Source: Paraburkholderia bryophila (GTDB lineage Bacteria > Pseudomonadota > Gammaproteobacteria > Burkholderiales > Burkholderiaceae). Taken from it: DNA of 64,000 nt. Of this stretch, positions 8,587 to 17,564 are shown piece by piece. Within the stretch, counting starts at the first letter, position 1. Each line of letters begins with the position of its first letter. Position numbers and translations under genes: made by a program. The stretch is from the NCBI RefSeq assembly GCF_013409255.1, contig NZ_JACCAS010000002.1, positions 434,001 through 498,000 on the forward strand. Reading direction: 5' to 3'. The notes under the pieces are model-generated. The model made no database searches. It was not told the DNA's origin and was given only the letters and a program-made list of their open reading frames with translations.

Positions 8587-9300
8587 ATGCCGCACGTACT
8601 GGTGGTCGACGACGAAGAGGACATCCGGTCCTTATTGACGGGGTTTTTTCGCCGGCATGGCCACGAGGTCAGTATCGCGACCGACGGCGTCACGCTCTTC
8701 GAAATGCTCAACAGCCGGCCCATCGACCTGGTGATTCTCGACGTCATGCTGCCCGGCGAAGACGGCTTCAGCCTGTGCCGGCGTTTGCGCGCCACGTCGA
8801 AAGTGCCGGTGATCATGCTCACCGCGGTGGCCGATCACGTGGATCGCGTGGTGGGCCTCGAAATCGGCGCGGACGATTACCTGGTGAAACCGTTCGACGC
8901 GCGCGAATTGCTCGCTCGCGTCAAAGCCGTTTTGCGCCGCACGACGCAGTCCGATGTCGCGGTGGCGAGTACCGGCACGCGGCCGATGCTGTCGTTCGCC
9001 GGCTGGCGGCTCGATATTGCCCGGCGCGAATTGCGCTCCACCGACAACACGCTGATGATCCTGTCCAGCACCGAATTCGATCTGCTGCTGGCATTCGCGG
9101 AGCACCCGCAACGCGTGCTGTCGCGCGAACAGTTGCTCGATCTCGCGCACGGCGCGGCGCACGAGGTGTACGACCGCAGCATCGACGTACAGGTCGCTCG
9201 CCTGCGCCGCAAGCTCGATCTCGACGAAAAAGAGCCGCCCGTGATCCGCACGGTGCGCGGCGGCGGCTACATGTTCACCCCCACGGTGCGGCGCGGATGA
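8587..9300 (+). CDS. OmpR-family response regulator
   Basis: A 237-residue regulator. The receiver has D8/D9, phosphoacceptor D52 (VILDVMLPGEDG), T79 and K101 (VKPFDARELL). The C-terminal winged helix ends VRGGGYMFTP. ATG 8587 is preferred because GGGA lies 9 bases upstream; the in-frame ATG at 8578 would overlap that signal. It is coupled by an ATGA overlap to the sensor kinase downstream, forming a complete two-component system beside the MipA gene. Confidence 0.92.
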   Translation: MPHVLVVDDEEDIRSLLTGFFRRHGHEVSIATDGVTLFEMLNSRPIDLVILDVMLPGEDGFSLCRRLRATSKVPVIMLTAVADHVDRVVGLEIGADDYLVKPFDARELLARVKAVLRRTTQSDVAVASTGTRPMLSFAGWRLDIARRELRSTDNTLMILSSTEFDLLLAFAEHPQRVLSREQLLDLAHGAAHEVYDRSIDVQVARLRRKLDLDEKEPPVIRTVRGGGYMFTPTVRRG

Positions 9301-10664
9301 AATTCAGCCTGCGGCCGCCCGATACCATCGGCTGGCGTATCGCGCTCACGGTCGGCTCCGCGATTGTCGGCGTGCTGCTGCTGAGCGTGGTGTTCAATCA
9401 CTTCGCGGGCGTGTGGGCGCGGCCGTCGGTCGAGGAAACCGCGCTGCTCGGCCGCGCCAACGACATCATCCTGATGGTCGAAGCCGTACCCGACAGCTAT
9501 CGTCAGCCGGTGGCCAGCGCTTCACGTATTCCGACGACCTCGGTTGACTGGTATCCGGCGAACTCGCCGACCGCAGCCGTGCTCGCCACGGCGCCCAGGA
9601 CGAGCCACGCTGACGCGGAACTGACGCAGTGGTTCGCGGCGAACGGACACCCGCGCACCGTGTTGCTGTTCAGATCGGATGACGGTTTATCCGGCCGCTT
9701 GCCGCGCTATGACCGCACGCGCGACCCGCATGCGTACTTCATGGCCGCCGGACTAAGCGACGGCAGTTGGCTCGTATTCACCGCCACCCGCCGCGCGTGG
9801 GGACTGCCGCGGCCGGCACAGATCGCGATTGCGCTGGGGTTCGTGGCGCTCTCCATTCTGGCGGCCTCGGTCGTGGCCACGTATTACCTGTCGAAGCCGT
9901 TACGGCGTTTTGCCGACGACCTGCGCCGCTTCGGCGGCGATCCGCGTTCCGGTCCGGTGCGCGAAGCGGGACCGCGCGAACTGCGCGCCGCGATCGCGGC
10001 GTTCAACGCGCTGCAGGCGCAGTTGCGCAAGTTTGTCGAAGACCGTACCGCGATGCTGGCGGCCATGTCGCACGATCTGCGCACGCCGCTCACGAAAATC
10101 CGGCTGCGCGGCGAATTTATCGAAGACGACGATCAGCGCGAGCGCCTGTTCCGCGATGTCGACGATTTGCAGGCCATGGCGGATTCCGCGCTGTCTTTCT
10201 TTCGCGACGACTACAAGGACGAAGAGGCGACCGTGTTCGATTTCGCGGGCCTGCTGCGCACCATCGCCGACGATTACAGCGATCAGGGCAAGCCGGTTTT
10301 CTACGCCGGCCCTGAGCGTTTCGCATTCAGCGGACGGCCGTTTTCATTCCGACGCGCGTGTGCGAACCTGGTCGACAATGCGTTGAAATACGGCAACCGC
10401 GCGGAACTGGAGCTTAAATGTTCGGCCACGCAGATCCACCTGAAAGTGATCGATCACGGCCCGGGCATTCCGTCGTATGCGCTCGAAAAAGTGTTCGCGC
10501 CGTTTTACCGCCTCGAACAGTCGCGCAACCGCTCGACGGGCGGCATGGGTTTGGGGCTGACGTCGGCGCGTGCGGTGATTCAGGCACATGGCGGCGATAT
10601 TTCGCTGAACAACCGGCAAGGCGGCGGCTTGGAGGTCAACGTGACGTTGCCCGCCATGTCTTGA
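9297..10664 (+). CDS. Sensor histidine kinase (HAMP, HisKA, HATPase)
   Basis: A 455-residue kinase of the EnvZ/PfeS class. TM1 is about residues 13-36, a periplasmic loop of about 135 residues follows, and TM2 is about 172-197. HAMP follows TM2. The H-box is MSHDLRTPLTKIRLR with H259. The N-box is NLVDNALKYG, G1 is DHGPGIP and G2 GGMGLGLTSARAV. Its ATG overlaps the regulator stop (ATGA at 9297-9300). The periplasmic domain has no motif I recognise, so the stimulus is unknown; the MipA neighbour hints at envelope conditions. Confidence 0.93.
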   Translation: MKFSLRPPDTIGWRIALTVGSAIVGVLLLSVVFNHFAGVWARPSVEETALLGRANDIILMVEAVPDSYRQPVASASRIPTTSVDWYPANSPTAAVLATAPRTSHADAELTQWFAANGHPRTVLLFRSDDGLSGRLPRYDRTRDPHAYFMAAGLSDGSWLVFTATRRAWGLPRPAQIAIALGFVALSILAASVVATYYLSKPLRRFADDLRRFGGDPRSGPVREAGPRELRAAIAAFNALQAQLRKFVEDRTAMLAAMSHDLRTPLTKIRLRGEFIEDDDQRERLFRDVDDLQAMADSALSFFRDDYKDEEATVFDFAGLLRTIADDYSDQGKPVFYAGPERFAFSGRPFSFRRACANLVDNALKYGNRAELELKCSATQIHLKVIDHGPGIPSYALEKVFAPFYRLEQSRNRSTGGMGLGLTSARAVIQAHGGDISLNNRQGGGLEVNVTLPAMS

Positions 10665-10674
10665 GCGATTGACT

Positions 10675-10691
10675 GCCGTACGATGTACGGC
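10675..10691 (+). terminator. Hairpin after the kinase gene
   Basis: GCCGTAC-gat-GTACGGC forms a perfect 7-bp stem right after the kinase stop. A second GC-rich inverted pair follows within 50 bp. There is no long T-run, so termination strength is uncertain. The convergent monooxygenase gene ends at 10742. Confidence 0.5.
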
Positions 10692-10741
10692 GCGCGGGGC
10701 GCTGGGCCGCCCTCCACAACGCCCCCGCGCCCCGCTCACCG

Positions 10742-12544
10742 CTACGACAGGTGATGCACCTCCTGCAGCCCGAACACCGGCGTCGCAATCCCCTCCATGC
10801 GCGCTTTGAGTTGCAACGACAGATACTGCGAGTAATGACGCGACTGATGCAGGTTGCCGCCGTGAAACCATAGCGCCTGCTGCTGCGTGGGCTTCCACAT
10901 GTTGCGCTGCTCGCCCTCCCATGGCCCCGGGTCTTTCGTCGTGTTCGAACCGAGTCCCCATACCTTGCCCACCTTGTCGGCGACCTCGCGCGAAATCAGG
11001 TCGGCGGCCCAGCCGTTCATCGAGCCATAACCCGTTGCGTACACCACGACATCCGCTTCGAGTTCGCTGCCGTCGCTCAGCAACACCGAATGCTCTTTCA
11101 GCTCGACCACGTCCACGCCGCTCTTCAGCTTGATCTTGCCGTCGGCCACCAGTTGCGACGCGCCGACGTCGATGTAATAGCCCGAGCCGCGCCGCAGATA
11201 CTTCATGAAGAGGCCGGATTCGTCGTCGCCGAAATCGAGCATGAAACCGCTTTTTTCCAGCTTGGCGTAAAACTCGGCGTCGCGCTCGCGGATCGCGTTG
11301 AACACCGGAATCTGGAACTCGTGAAGAATCGCGTACGGGATCGACGCGAAGGTCAGATCGGCCTTCGCGGTCGTCATGCCGGCCGCGACCGCGCGCTCCG
11401 AATACAGATCGCCGAGCGCGAATTCCATCAGCGAATCCGACTTGACGATATGGGTCGACGAACGCTGCACCATCGTCACATCGACGCCCGCTTCCCAGAG
11501 CGCGGCGCAAATGTCGTGCGACGAATTGTTCGCGCCGATCACCACGACCTTCTTGCCGCGATAGTTGTCCGGACCGGGATGCTGCGACGAGTGGTGCTGT
11601 TCGCCCTTGAACACGCCCATGCCCTTGAACTTCGGCAGATTCGGCTTGCCCGACATGCCGGTCGCGAGCACCAGTTGCTTCGGGTGCAACACGATCGTGC
11701 GGTCGCCGCGCTCGACCTCCACCGTCCATACGCCCTTGGCTTCGTCGTACACGGCGGACTTGCAGGTCGTGCCGCCCCAGTAGTTCAGCTCCATCACATT
11801 CGTGTACATCTCGAGCCAGTCGCCGATCTTGTCTTTCGGCGTGAAGACCGGCCAGTTGTCCGGAAACGGCAGGTAGGGCATATGGTCGTACCAGACCGGA
11901 TCGTGCAGGCAAAGCGTCTTGTAGCGCTTGCGCCAGGCGTCGCCCGGCCGCTCGTTTTTATCGATGATGATGGTCGGCACGCCCAGTTGCCGCAGCCGCG
12001 CGCCGAGCCCGATACCGCCCTGCCCGCCGCCGACAACCAGGCAATACGGCTGCGTGGAGGTGCCGAGCGCGTCGAGTTCGGCCTCGCGATTTTCCTTCCA
12101 GCTCGTGCGGTTCTGGCGCGCGCCGTGTTCGGCGCCCATCGGCCGCTTCGCGCCCTTCGGCTCTTCGTGGCCTTTGAGTTCGGCCATGGTGGTCAGCAGG
12201 GTCCAGATGCGGCCGCCCTTCAAACGAATGAAGCCGCTGCCGCGCGCCGCCTCCGTTTCGAACGTGATCCAGCCTTGCGTGACGCCATTCGCGTCGGTGG
12301 CGGGTTCAGGCTCCGCGAGCTTGAAATTCGACGGTTTGATCGCGCCGAGTTGCGCGCTCAACATGTCGGAGATCTGCTCGCGGCCTTCCAGGGTTTTGAT
12401 ATTCCAGGTAAACGCGACCAGATCGCGCCAGTAGCAATCGGGCTGGAACAGCTCGACGGCGGCCGCGACGTCGCCGCGTTTCAGCGCGCCTTCCAGCGTC
12501 TCCAGCACGCCGGATATCGTAGGTTTGACGTTATTTTCAGGCAT
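10742..12544 (-). CDS. Flavin-containing monooxygenase with N-terminal NTF2-like domain
   Basis: A 600-residue protein. Residues about 10-130 look like an NTF2/SnoaL domain (LEGALKRGDVAAAVELFQPDCYWRDLVAFTWNIKT). The FMO core follows, with a first dinucleotide motif in YCLVVGGGQGGIGLGARL and a second in KKVVVIGANNSSHDICAAL. Between them HHSSQHPG takes the place of the FMO fingerprint. It should oxygenate a soft nucleophile or ketone using FAD and NADPH. ATG 12544 follows a GGAGGAG Shine-Dalgarno. The upstream gene in the same direction, 85 bp away, is an AcoR-like regulator, a usual partner of this enzyme type. Confidence 0.9.
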   Translation of the reverse strand: MPENNVKPTISGVLETLEGALKRGDVAAAVELFQPDCYWRDLVAFTWNIKTLEGREQISDMLSAQLGAIKPSNFKLAEPEPATDANGVTQGWITFETEAARGSGFIRLKGGRIWTLLTTMAELKGHEEPKGAKRPMGAEHGARQNRTSWKENREAELDALGTSTQPYCLVVGGGQGGIGLGARLRQLGVPTIIIDKNERPGDAWRKRYKTLCLHDPVWYDHMPYLPFPDNWPVFTPKDKIGDWLEMYTNVMELNYWGGTTCKSAVYDEAKGVWTVEVERGDRTIVLHPKQLVLATGMSGKPNLPKFKGMGVFKGEQHHSSQHPGPDNYRGKKVVVIGANNSSHDICAALWEAGVDVTMVQRSSTHIVKSDSLMEFALGDLYSERAVAAGMTTAKADLTFASIPYAILHEFQIPVFNAIRERDAEFYAKLEKSGFMLDFGDDESGLFMKYLRRGSGYYIDVGASQLVADGKIKLKSGVDVVELKEHSVLLSDGSELEADVVVYATGYGSMNGWAADLISREVADKVGKVWGLGSNTTKDPGPWEGEQRNMWKPTQQQALWFHGGNLHQSRHYSQYLSLQLKARMEGIATPVFGLQEVHHLS

Positions 12545-12629
12545 GGTTGCTCCTCCATACAGAACGGATGATCGAACTTCGATGGGAAACGCGGGTTCTA
12601 CGCCCGCTAATGGAATCGGTGCAGCGCGG

Positions 12630-13787
12630 CTAACACTTGTGCGGCGGTTTGATGCCCAGCCGCGCAATGCGCCGGTACAAGGTCGCGCGCGAAATACCCA
12701 GCGCCTGCGCGGCCAGTTCGGTGCGCCACTTCGCGTCGCTCATCGCGGCGACGATGCGGCTGCGTTCGAGCGCGTCGTCGTCGGACAGGGGCGGCGTGGC
12801 CTGCGCTGCGGTCTGCGATGCCGTTTCGCGCGGCGTCTGCGCCGGCCGTCTTGCCGTGCGCGCGAGCAAAGGCGGACGCACCCGCGCATACAGCGGCGAG
12901 CCGGTGTCGTTCAGTCTTAGCGAGACGAGACCGCGCGCCGCCTTCGCGTCGAACAGGCGCTCGGCCGGTATATCGAACAACGCCGTCACATGGCGCGGCA
13001 ATTGATTGAGCGCCGGCACGCATTCGCGCGCGCGCCGGTTCGCGGCGATCGCGTTGCCGCAGGCGTCGACGGCAATCAGGATTTCCGGTTGCGCTTCCAC
13101 GTAATGGCGATTGCGGTGCGCGAGCAGCACCCAGCAGTCAGTTGCGGCGTTGAGGAAATACGCGTCTTCGATCAGCAACGCGCTCTGCCGCACGATATGG
13201 TTGACGAGTCGCTGGCTCTCGCGTTCGTCGGGTGAACGCACCGCGGATGCATCCAGCACGCCGAGCAGTTCGCCATGCAAGCCGAAGATCGGCGACGCGC
13301 TGCAGGTCAGCGTCGTGAACGCGGCACGAAAATGATCCATGCGATGCACGGTGATCGGCTCGGCGTCGAGCAGCACGCTGGCCACGCCACAGGTGCCCTC
13401 CTCGCTTTCCGACCAGCACGAACCGAGATACAGGCCCGCGCGCTTGAAATCGTGACGGCGCTCGCGGTCGACGCGGTAGTCGATCGTCACGCCTTGCGCG
13501 TCGGTCAGCATCACGCAGTAATCGGCTTCGCGCACCATTTCATGCAGCCGCGACAAACACTGTCCGGACGCACGCAGAAACGATTCCTCGCGATGCTGGA
13601 CATCGCGCAATTCGGGTACGGTGAGCACGCGCGGCCCGACGGTTGCGCCCGGATCGAGGTGATATTGCTCGAGCGAACGCCGGTAAGAGGACGCCAGCCG
13701 CGCACCGTCCACGCCGGGACGCACCATGCGCCCTTCGATGACGTTGCACACGCGGTCGATATGTCGGGTTGACGGAACGTACGGCAT
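12630..13787 (-). CDS. AcoR-like regulator: GAF plus Fis-type HTH, AAA+ domain absent
   Basis: A 385-residue protein. The N-terminal half matches AcoR-type activators, with a GAF domain at about 80-190 (YCVMLTDAQGVTIDYRVDR, then WSESEEGTCGVASVLLDAEPITV). A second PAS-like segment follows (EILIAVDACGNAIAANRRA). The C-terminus is a Fis-type HTH (AAQALGISRATLYRRIARLGI). The central sigma-54 AAA+ ATPase (GAFTGA, Walker motifs) is absent, and an Ala/Pro/Thr linker joins the halves. AcoR proteins are usually about 650 residues. It probably binds DNA in response to a ligand and controls the FMO gene just downstream. Confidence 0.85.
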   Translation of the reverse strand: MPYVPSTRHIDRVCNVIEGRMVRPGVDGARLASSYRRSLEQYHLDPGATVGPRVLTVPELRDVQHREESFLRASGQCLSRLHEMVREADYCVMLTDAQGVTIDYRVDRERRHDFKRAGLYLGSCWSESEEGTCGVASVLLDAEPITVHRMDHFRAAFTTLTCSASPIFGLHGELLGVLDASAVRSPDERESQRLVNHIVRQSALLIEDAYFLNAATDCWVLLAHRNRHYVEAQPEILIAVDACGNAIAANRRARECVPALNQLPRHVTALFDIPAERLFDAKAARGLVSLRLNDTGSPLYARVRPPLLARTARRPAQTPRETASQTAAQATPPLSDDDALERSRIVAAMSDAKWRTELAAQALGISRATLYRRIARLGIKPPHKC

Positions 13788-13968
13788 CGCGAGTCTCCGG
13801 CGAATTCAGCGCTTGTCGGGTGCTGGAGGCATTGTGCGCCACCTGAGGCGCCGCATCGTCTCCAAAGCTGAAACGTATGGGACGATTTTTAGCACGCGTG
13901 CCGCAGGAGATCACACCGCAGTGCACCATGGGTGTCGGTGAGAATTTTTTCTCAGGCTCCGCATCGGT

Positions 13969-14388
13969 TCAGCGGAAGGGATCGGTCTTGACGGCACAGG
14001 TCCCGTCCGCGCACTCGGGAACGGCACGCACGCCGAGCCATCTCGAGATGCGCATGCGGTTGCGGGCGAACCCGCGATACAGCGCCTTGAAAGCCGGACG
14101 CATCACTGTGACGCGCAACGGTGCGATCATCCAGCCCCGTCCGACCAGCGTGTAGGCGGCGATGAAACTGTCGATTCCCACCACACATTCCCCGCCTGCG
14201 GTCCACCCGTGCAACTGACGGTTCAGATCCGCCAACTCGACGCCGAGCGGCGCCGGATCGAAACCCGGCTGCGCGATATCGACGAAGCCCAACCGGGCGT
14301 GCCGATCCCATTGACGCAGGCGGCTCCACTCGGCAACGCAAAGCGGACAGTTACCGTCGATGTAAAGCGTGAGTTCAGGACGCGTCAT
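13969..14388 (-). CDS. DCC-family (DUF393) thiol-disulfide oxidoreductase-like protein
   Basis: A 139-residue protein with the family signature YIDGNCPLCVAEWSRL at residues 9-24, giving the CxxC pair. The end of the domain is GWMIAPLR, then FKALYRGFARNRMRISRWLG. A second cysteine pair near the end (PECADGTCAVK) may add a metal or redox site. It is divergent from the SDR/DUF2269 operon, and an operator-like palindrome lies 39-56 bp upstream of its ATG; the same motif stands before the SDR gene. Confidence 0.9.
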   Translation of the reverse strand: MTRPELTLYIDGNCPLCVAEWSRLRQWDRHARLGFVDIAQPGFDPAPLGVELADLNRQLHGWTAGGECVVGIDSFIAAYTLVGRGWMIAPLRVTVMRPAFKALYRGFARNRMRISRWLGVRAVPECADGTCAVKTDPFR

Positions 14389-14426
14389 GATCGATTCTCC
14401 TTCCGTAGATTCCGTTTATTCCGTTG

Positions 14427-14444
14427 TTTCTGTTAGAACAGAAA
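14427..14444. promoter_or_regulatory. Operator palindrome 1 (TTTCTGT-N4-ACAGAAA)
   Basis: TTTCTGTT-AG-AACAGAAA is an 18-bp inverted repeat between the DCC gene and the truncated GbsR gene. Its core TTTCTGT-N4-ACAGAAA is identical in sequence and spacing to the one at 14791-14810, so both are probably sites of the same regulator. Confidence 0.8.
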
Positions 14445-14747
14445 TTAGACCGGCGCGATCACTTCGAGACGTCCACGGATATCTGGGAACTGTTCAAGCT
14501 GATCGTCGAGGGGCGCCGGCAGCGCGAGATCGATCCAACGCTCACGATGCTGAAAGACAGCCTGGACAGCCCAGAAATGGCGCAGGAAAGCCGCGACACC
14601 GAGCAGCGCATTCGCGACACGCTGCAGTTTCTCGAAACCTTGACCACATGGTCCGACGAGATGCTGCGCATGAAACCCGAAACGCTGATGAAGACGCTCG
14701 GCATGGGCGCAAAGCTCAGTCGCACGATGAGACGGACAAAGAGCTAG
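14445..14747 (+). pseudogene. GbsR/MarR-family regulator lacking its N-terminal HTH
   Basis: The frame running to TAG 14745-14747 encodes DRRDHFETSTDIWELFKLIV, then EGRRQREIDPTLTMLKDSLD and RDTLQFLETLTTWSDEMLRM. This is the C-terminal half of GbsR-type regulators, which normally start about 80 residues earlier with a MarR-like winged helix. Here homology begins at the DRRD motif, directly after operator palindrome 1. The only possible start is TTG 14424 inside the palindrome, with no ribosome site. A deletion has evidently joined the gene's own promoter/operator to its second half, removing DNA binding. The neighbouring operators remain intact. Confidence 0.8.
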
Positions 14748-14786
14748 CACGATGGCGCGGACGATCGGATCGTCCGTTTTTTTGCC

Positions 14787-14816
14787 CTGTTATTTCTGTC
14801 TGTACAGAAATAACAG
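14787..14816. promoter_or_regulatory. Operator palindrome 2, upstream of the SDR operon
   Basis: CTGTTATTTCTGT-CTGT-ACAGAAATAACAG has perfect 13-bp arms around a 4-base spacer and lies 11 bp before the first ATG of the SDR gene. It contains the same TTTCTGT-N4-ACAGAAA core as the site at 14427-14444. Repression of the SDR-DUF2269 operon by the lost GbsR protein is the likely original role. Confidence 0.85.
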
Positions 14817-14827
14817 TAATTAAGAGA

Positions 14828-16138
14828 ATGAAAATGAGTCAAACGCTGACGTTCGCTTGCCCGACCATCGCACCGCGCAGCATGAACATCCTGGTCTGCG
14901 GCGCGGAAGGTTTCATCGGCCGTGCGCTGTGCGACGCGCTCGTGCGCGGCGGGCATCGGGTGCGCAAAGGCGTGCGGCACGCCAGGCACGACGACGAAGT
15001 CGCGATCGACTACACCGCCGATCTCGACCCGTCGGTCTGGCTGCCCAGGCTGCGCGATATCGACGTGGTGATCAACGCGGTCGGCATTCTGGTCGAACGC
15101 GGCGATCAGACCTTCGACCGGATCCATCGGTGCGCACCGGTCGCGCTGTTCGAGGCGGCGTCGAACGCAGGCGTCCGGCACATCGTGCAGGTCTCCGCGC
15201 TCGGCGCGCAGGACGGCGAGACGGCCTACTTCACCAGCAAGCGCGCCGCCGACACTTATCTGCTGTCGCTGCCCGTCGCGCATCATGTGCTTCGGCCGGC
15301 GCTGGTGTATGGACCGTGCGGGTCATCGGCGCGCTTTTTTCGCAGCGTCGCGAGCTTGCCGGTTCATCCGCTGCCGGCGGGCGGTCATCAATTGTTGCGG
15401 CCGATTCATCTCGACGAACTCGCCGAAGTCGTCGTGCGCCTGGTCGAGGGCAGCGCCACGGACCACCCTGTGCTCGATCTGGTCGGCGGCACGCAACTCG
15501 AGTATCGACACATGCTGGCGACCTATCGCGCGTCGATGGGACTGCCGCCCGCCAGAAGCATCGGCATTCCCGCTGCGGCGCTCGGCTTGAGCGCGGCGCT
15601 GCTCGATCGCGTGCCTCACTCCATGCTCACTCGCGACACGTGGCGCATGTTGCAATCGGGCAGCACCGCGCCGGTCGCAACGACCGCCAGGCTGTTGGGT
15701 CGCGAGCCGGCCGGGATCGAAACGTTCGTCACCCCGGCCGACGCGCTGCCGTTGCGCCACGAAGCGCTAGCCGCGTGGCGCCCGGCCGTGTTGCGTGGCG
15801 CGCTGGCCATCACTTGGATCTGGACGGCGCTGTGCAGTGCGCTCATCTATCCGCAGGCGGGCAGTCTCGCTCTGCTCGCCCATGTGCATCTGCACGGCGG
15901 CGTCGCCATCGCCGCGCTCTATCTCGCGTCGGCGCTGGATCTGGCCTTCGGCGTGGCCACGCTGGTCCGTCCCGGACGACGGCTCTGGGCGATGCAGGGC
16001 GGACTGATCGCCGCGTACTCGCTCGCGATTGCGATCGCCATGCCCGAATTTCTCTGGCATCCGTTCGGCCCGCTGCTGAAGAACCTGCCGATCCTCGCGC
16101 TCCTGTTCATTCTGTTTAGCGAAGAAGCACAACCATGA
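14828..16138 (+). CDS. NAD(P)-binding SDR/epimerase with C-terminal DoxX-like membrane domain
   Basis: A 436-residue fusion. Residues 18-300 form an extended/atypical SDR: MNILVCGAEGFIGRAL with the Rossmann GxxGxxG, then VDVVINAVGILVERG, and YFTSKRAADTYL in the catalytic region. The last 130 residues contain about four membrane helices (LRGALAITWIWTALCSALIY, LHGGVAIAALYLASALDLAFG), a DoxX-like unit. It may be a membrane-attached reductase of a quinone- or lipid-type substrate, but this is inference. The start could be 14828 or 14834. Its stop overlaps the DUF2269 start (ATGA). Confidence 0.85.
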   Translation: MKMSQTLTFACPTIAPRSMNILVCGAEGFIGRALCDALVRGGHRVRKGVRHARHDDEVAIDYTADLDPSVWLPRLRDIDVVINAVGILVERGDQTFDRIHRCAPVALFEAASNAGVRHIVQVSALGAQDGETAYFTSKRAADTYLLSLPVAHHVLRPALVYGPCGSSARFFRSVASLPVHPLPAGGHQLLRPIHLDELAEVVVRLVEGSATDHPVLDLVGGTQLEYRHMLATYRASMGLPPARSIGIPAAALGLSAALLDRVPHSMLTRDTWRMLQSGSTAPVATTARLLGREPAGIETFVTPADALPLRHEALAAWRPAVLRGALAITWIWTALCSALIYPQAGSLALLAHVHLHGGVAIAALYLASALDLAFGVATLVRPGRRLWAMQGGLIAAYSLAIAIAMPEFLWHPFGPLLKNLPILALLFILFSEEAQP

Positions 16139-16608
16139 ACCTCTATCTCGCGATCAAGACCTTGCACATCATGTCGTCGGTGCTGCTGGTGGGCACCGGC
16201 TTCGGAACGGCGTTCTATCTATTCTTTGCGAACCGCACGCGCTGCGTCCCCGCCATCGCGACGGTGTCGCGGCTGGTGGTGCGGGCCGATCTCTGGTTCA
16301 CCACGCCGGCCGTCGTGTTTCAGCCGCTGTCCGGTATGTGGCTCGCGCACACGGCCGGCTGGCCGTGGAGCACACCCTGGATCGTCGCGGCCATCGGCCT
16401 GTATCTGGTAGCAGGCGTCTGCTGGCTGCCGGTCGTCTGGCTCCAACTGGAGATGGCAAAGATCGCCGCCAGCGCGAACACGAGCGGCGTGGCCGCATTG
16501 CCTCAGCAGTACTGGCGCTATGCACGCTACTGGGAATGGCTGGGCTATCCCGCGTTCGTGGCAATGGTGGCGGTCTACTGGCTGATGGTATTCAAGCCCG
16601 CGTTGTGA
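16135..16608 (+). CDS. DUF2269 integral membrane protein
   Basis: A 157-residue protein with four membrane helices, starting IKTLHIMSSVLLVGTGFGTAFYLFF. The HIMSSVLLVGTGFG segment and a second histidine-poor bundle match DUF2269. It is coupled to the SDR/DoxX-like gene by an ATGA overlap, so the two products are probably made in step and may form one membrane complex. The molecular role of DUF2269 is unknown to me. Confidence 0.88.
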   Translation: MNLYLAIKTLHIMSSVLLVGTGFGTAFYLFFANRTRCVPAIATVSRLVVRADLWFTTPAVVFQPLSGMWLAHTAGWPWSTPWIVAAIGLYLVAGVCWLPVVWLQLEMAKIAASANTSGVAALPQQYWRYARYWEWLGYPAFVAMVAVYWLMVFKPAL

Positions 16609-16723
16609 GCGATTAGCGCCCTCGCTCCGATCAATCGACTCTACCGGCGAAATCGTCGACAATCGCGGCTCGGCCGTCGCGTGACGGCACACCGCTGCCG
16701 CACACACCGAGACGATCGACCTC

Positions 16724-17527
16724 ATGCCCGCACTGCCCGAGAACCTTGGACTCGCTACCGATCTCCTGCTACATGCCGAAACCGGCAGCGTGGAAACGAC
16801 GGATCGCTACGTGGTGGTTCGCACACCTCAGGCGCCGGACTACTTTTTCGGCAACATGCTCGTGCTGCGCGAGCGGCCTTCGGCAAGCAATATCGACCGG
16901 CTGGAGGACGACTTCGCGCGGCTCGTCGGCGTCCCGCCGTCGATCGCGCATCGCACGTTTACGTGGTCTGAAAACGATGCGGGCGCCGTGGATCTCGCTG
17001 CGTTTGTCGAGCGCGGTTACGACGCCACACTGTGCCGCGTGCTGACGGCGACGCCCGATCGAATCCGCCCGACTGTCGCCCGCACGAACCTTGAAGTCCG
17101 CGCATTCCACTCGCAGCGTGACTGGGACGATTGGGCCGCCATGCAACTCGCGAATATGCCGGACCCAGCCGACCCCACTACGCTGCGCTACATGGCGCAG
17201 CAGCAGATCGCCCATAAAAACCTCATCGCCCGCGGCCTCGGTGCGTGGTGGGGGGCGTTTATCGACGGCGAGCAGGTGGGTAGTCTCGGGCTGTTCTTTT
17301 TCGGCCGTATCGGACGTTTTCAGGCGGTCGTGACCAGCGAGCAGCATCGCAACAAAGGGATCTGCAAAACGCTGGTCAGCGAGGTTATTCGCGCGACGGC
17401 CGGTTCGGCCGATCATCTCGTGATGGTTGCGGACGAGAGCTATCACGCCGGAAAAATCTACGAGTCGCTCGGCTTCGCGCAGCACGGCCGACTCGGTAGC
17501 GTGTGCCGCGAGCCTGAGCCGGTTTGA
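16724..17527 (+). CDS. GNAT-family N-acetyltransferase
   Basis: A 267-residue protein. The C-terminal half is a GNAT core: GAFIDGEQVGSLGLFFF, FQAVVTSEQHRNKGICKTLVSEVI (acetyl-CoA loop, RxxG/A variant NKGIC), and YHAGKIYESLGFAQHGRLGSV. The N-terminal half (YVVVRTPQAPDYFFGNML) is an additional GNAT-like unit seen in long family members. The substrate is unknown. It stands alone between the DUF2269 operon and a convergent DUF1003 gene. Confidence 0.85.
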   Translation: MPALPENLGLATDLLLHAETGSVETTDRYVVVRTPQAPDYFFGNMLVLRERPSASNIDRLEDDFARLVGVPPSIAHRTFTWSENDAGAVDLAAFVERGYDATLCRVLTATPDRIRPTVARTNLEVRAFHSQRDWDDWAAMQLANMPDPADPTTLRYMAQQQIAHKNLIARGLGAWWGAFIDGEQVGSLGLFFFGRIGRFQAVVTSEQHRNKGICKTLVSEVIRATAGSADHLVMVADESYHAGKIYESLGFAQHGRLGSVCREPEPV

Positions 17528-17564
17528 AGCTCCTTCGCCCGACGCGCGCGAAGTCCCGGCGAAA

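Noticed and set aside
10344..11912. Long minus-strand frame overlapping the kinase and monooxygenase genes
   Set aside because: It is a shifted frame of the monooxygenase gene with Arg-rich composition and no domains.
14424..14447. TTG start for a working short GbsR protein
   Set aside because: The codon lies inside the operator palindrome, has no ribosome-binding sequence and would give a protein with no DNA-binding domain.
14369..14827. Longer SDR protein starting near 14369
   Set aside because: The upstream part of that frame overlaps the GbsR remnant and both operators; the Rossmann fold begins only after 14880.
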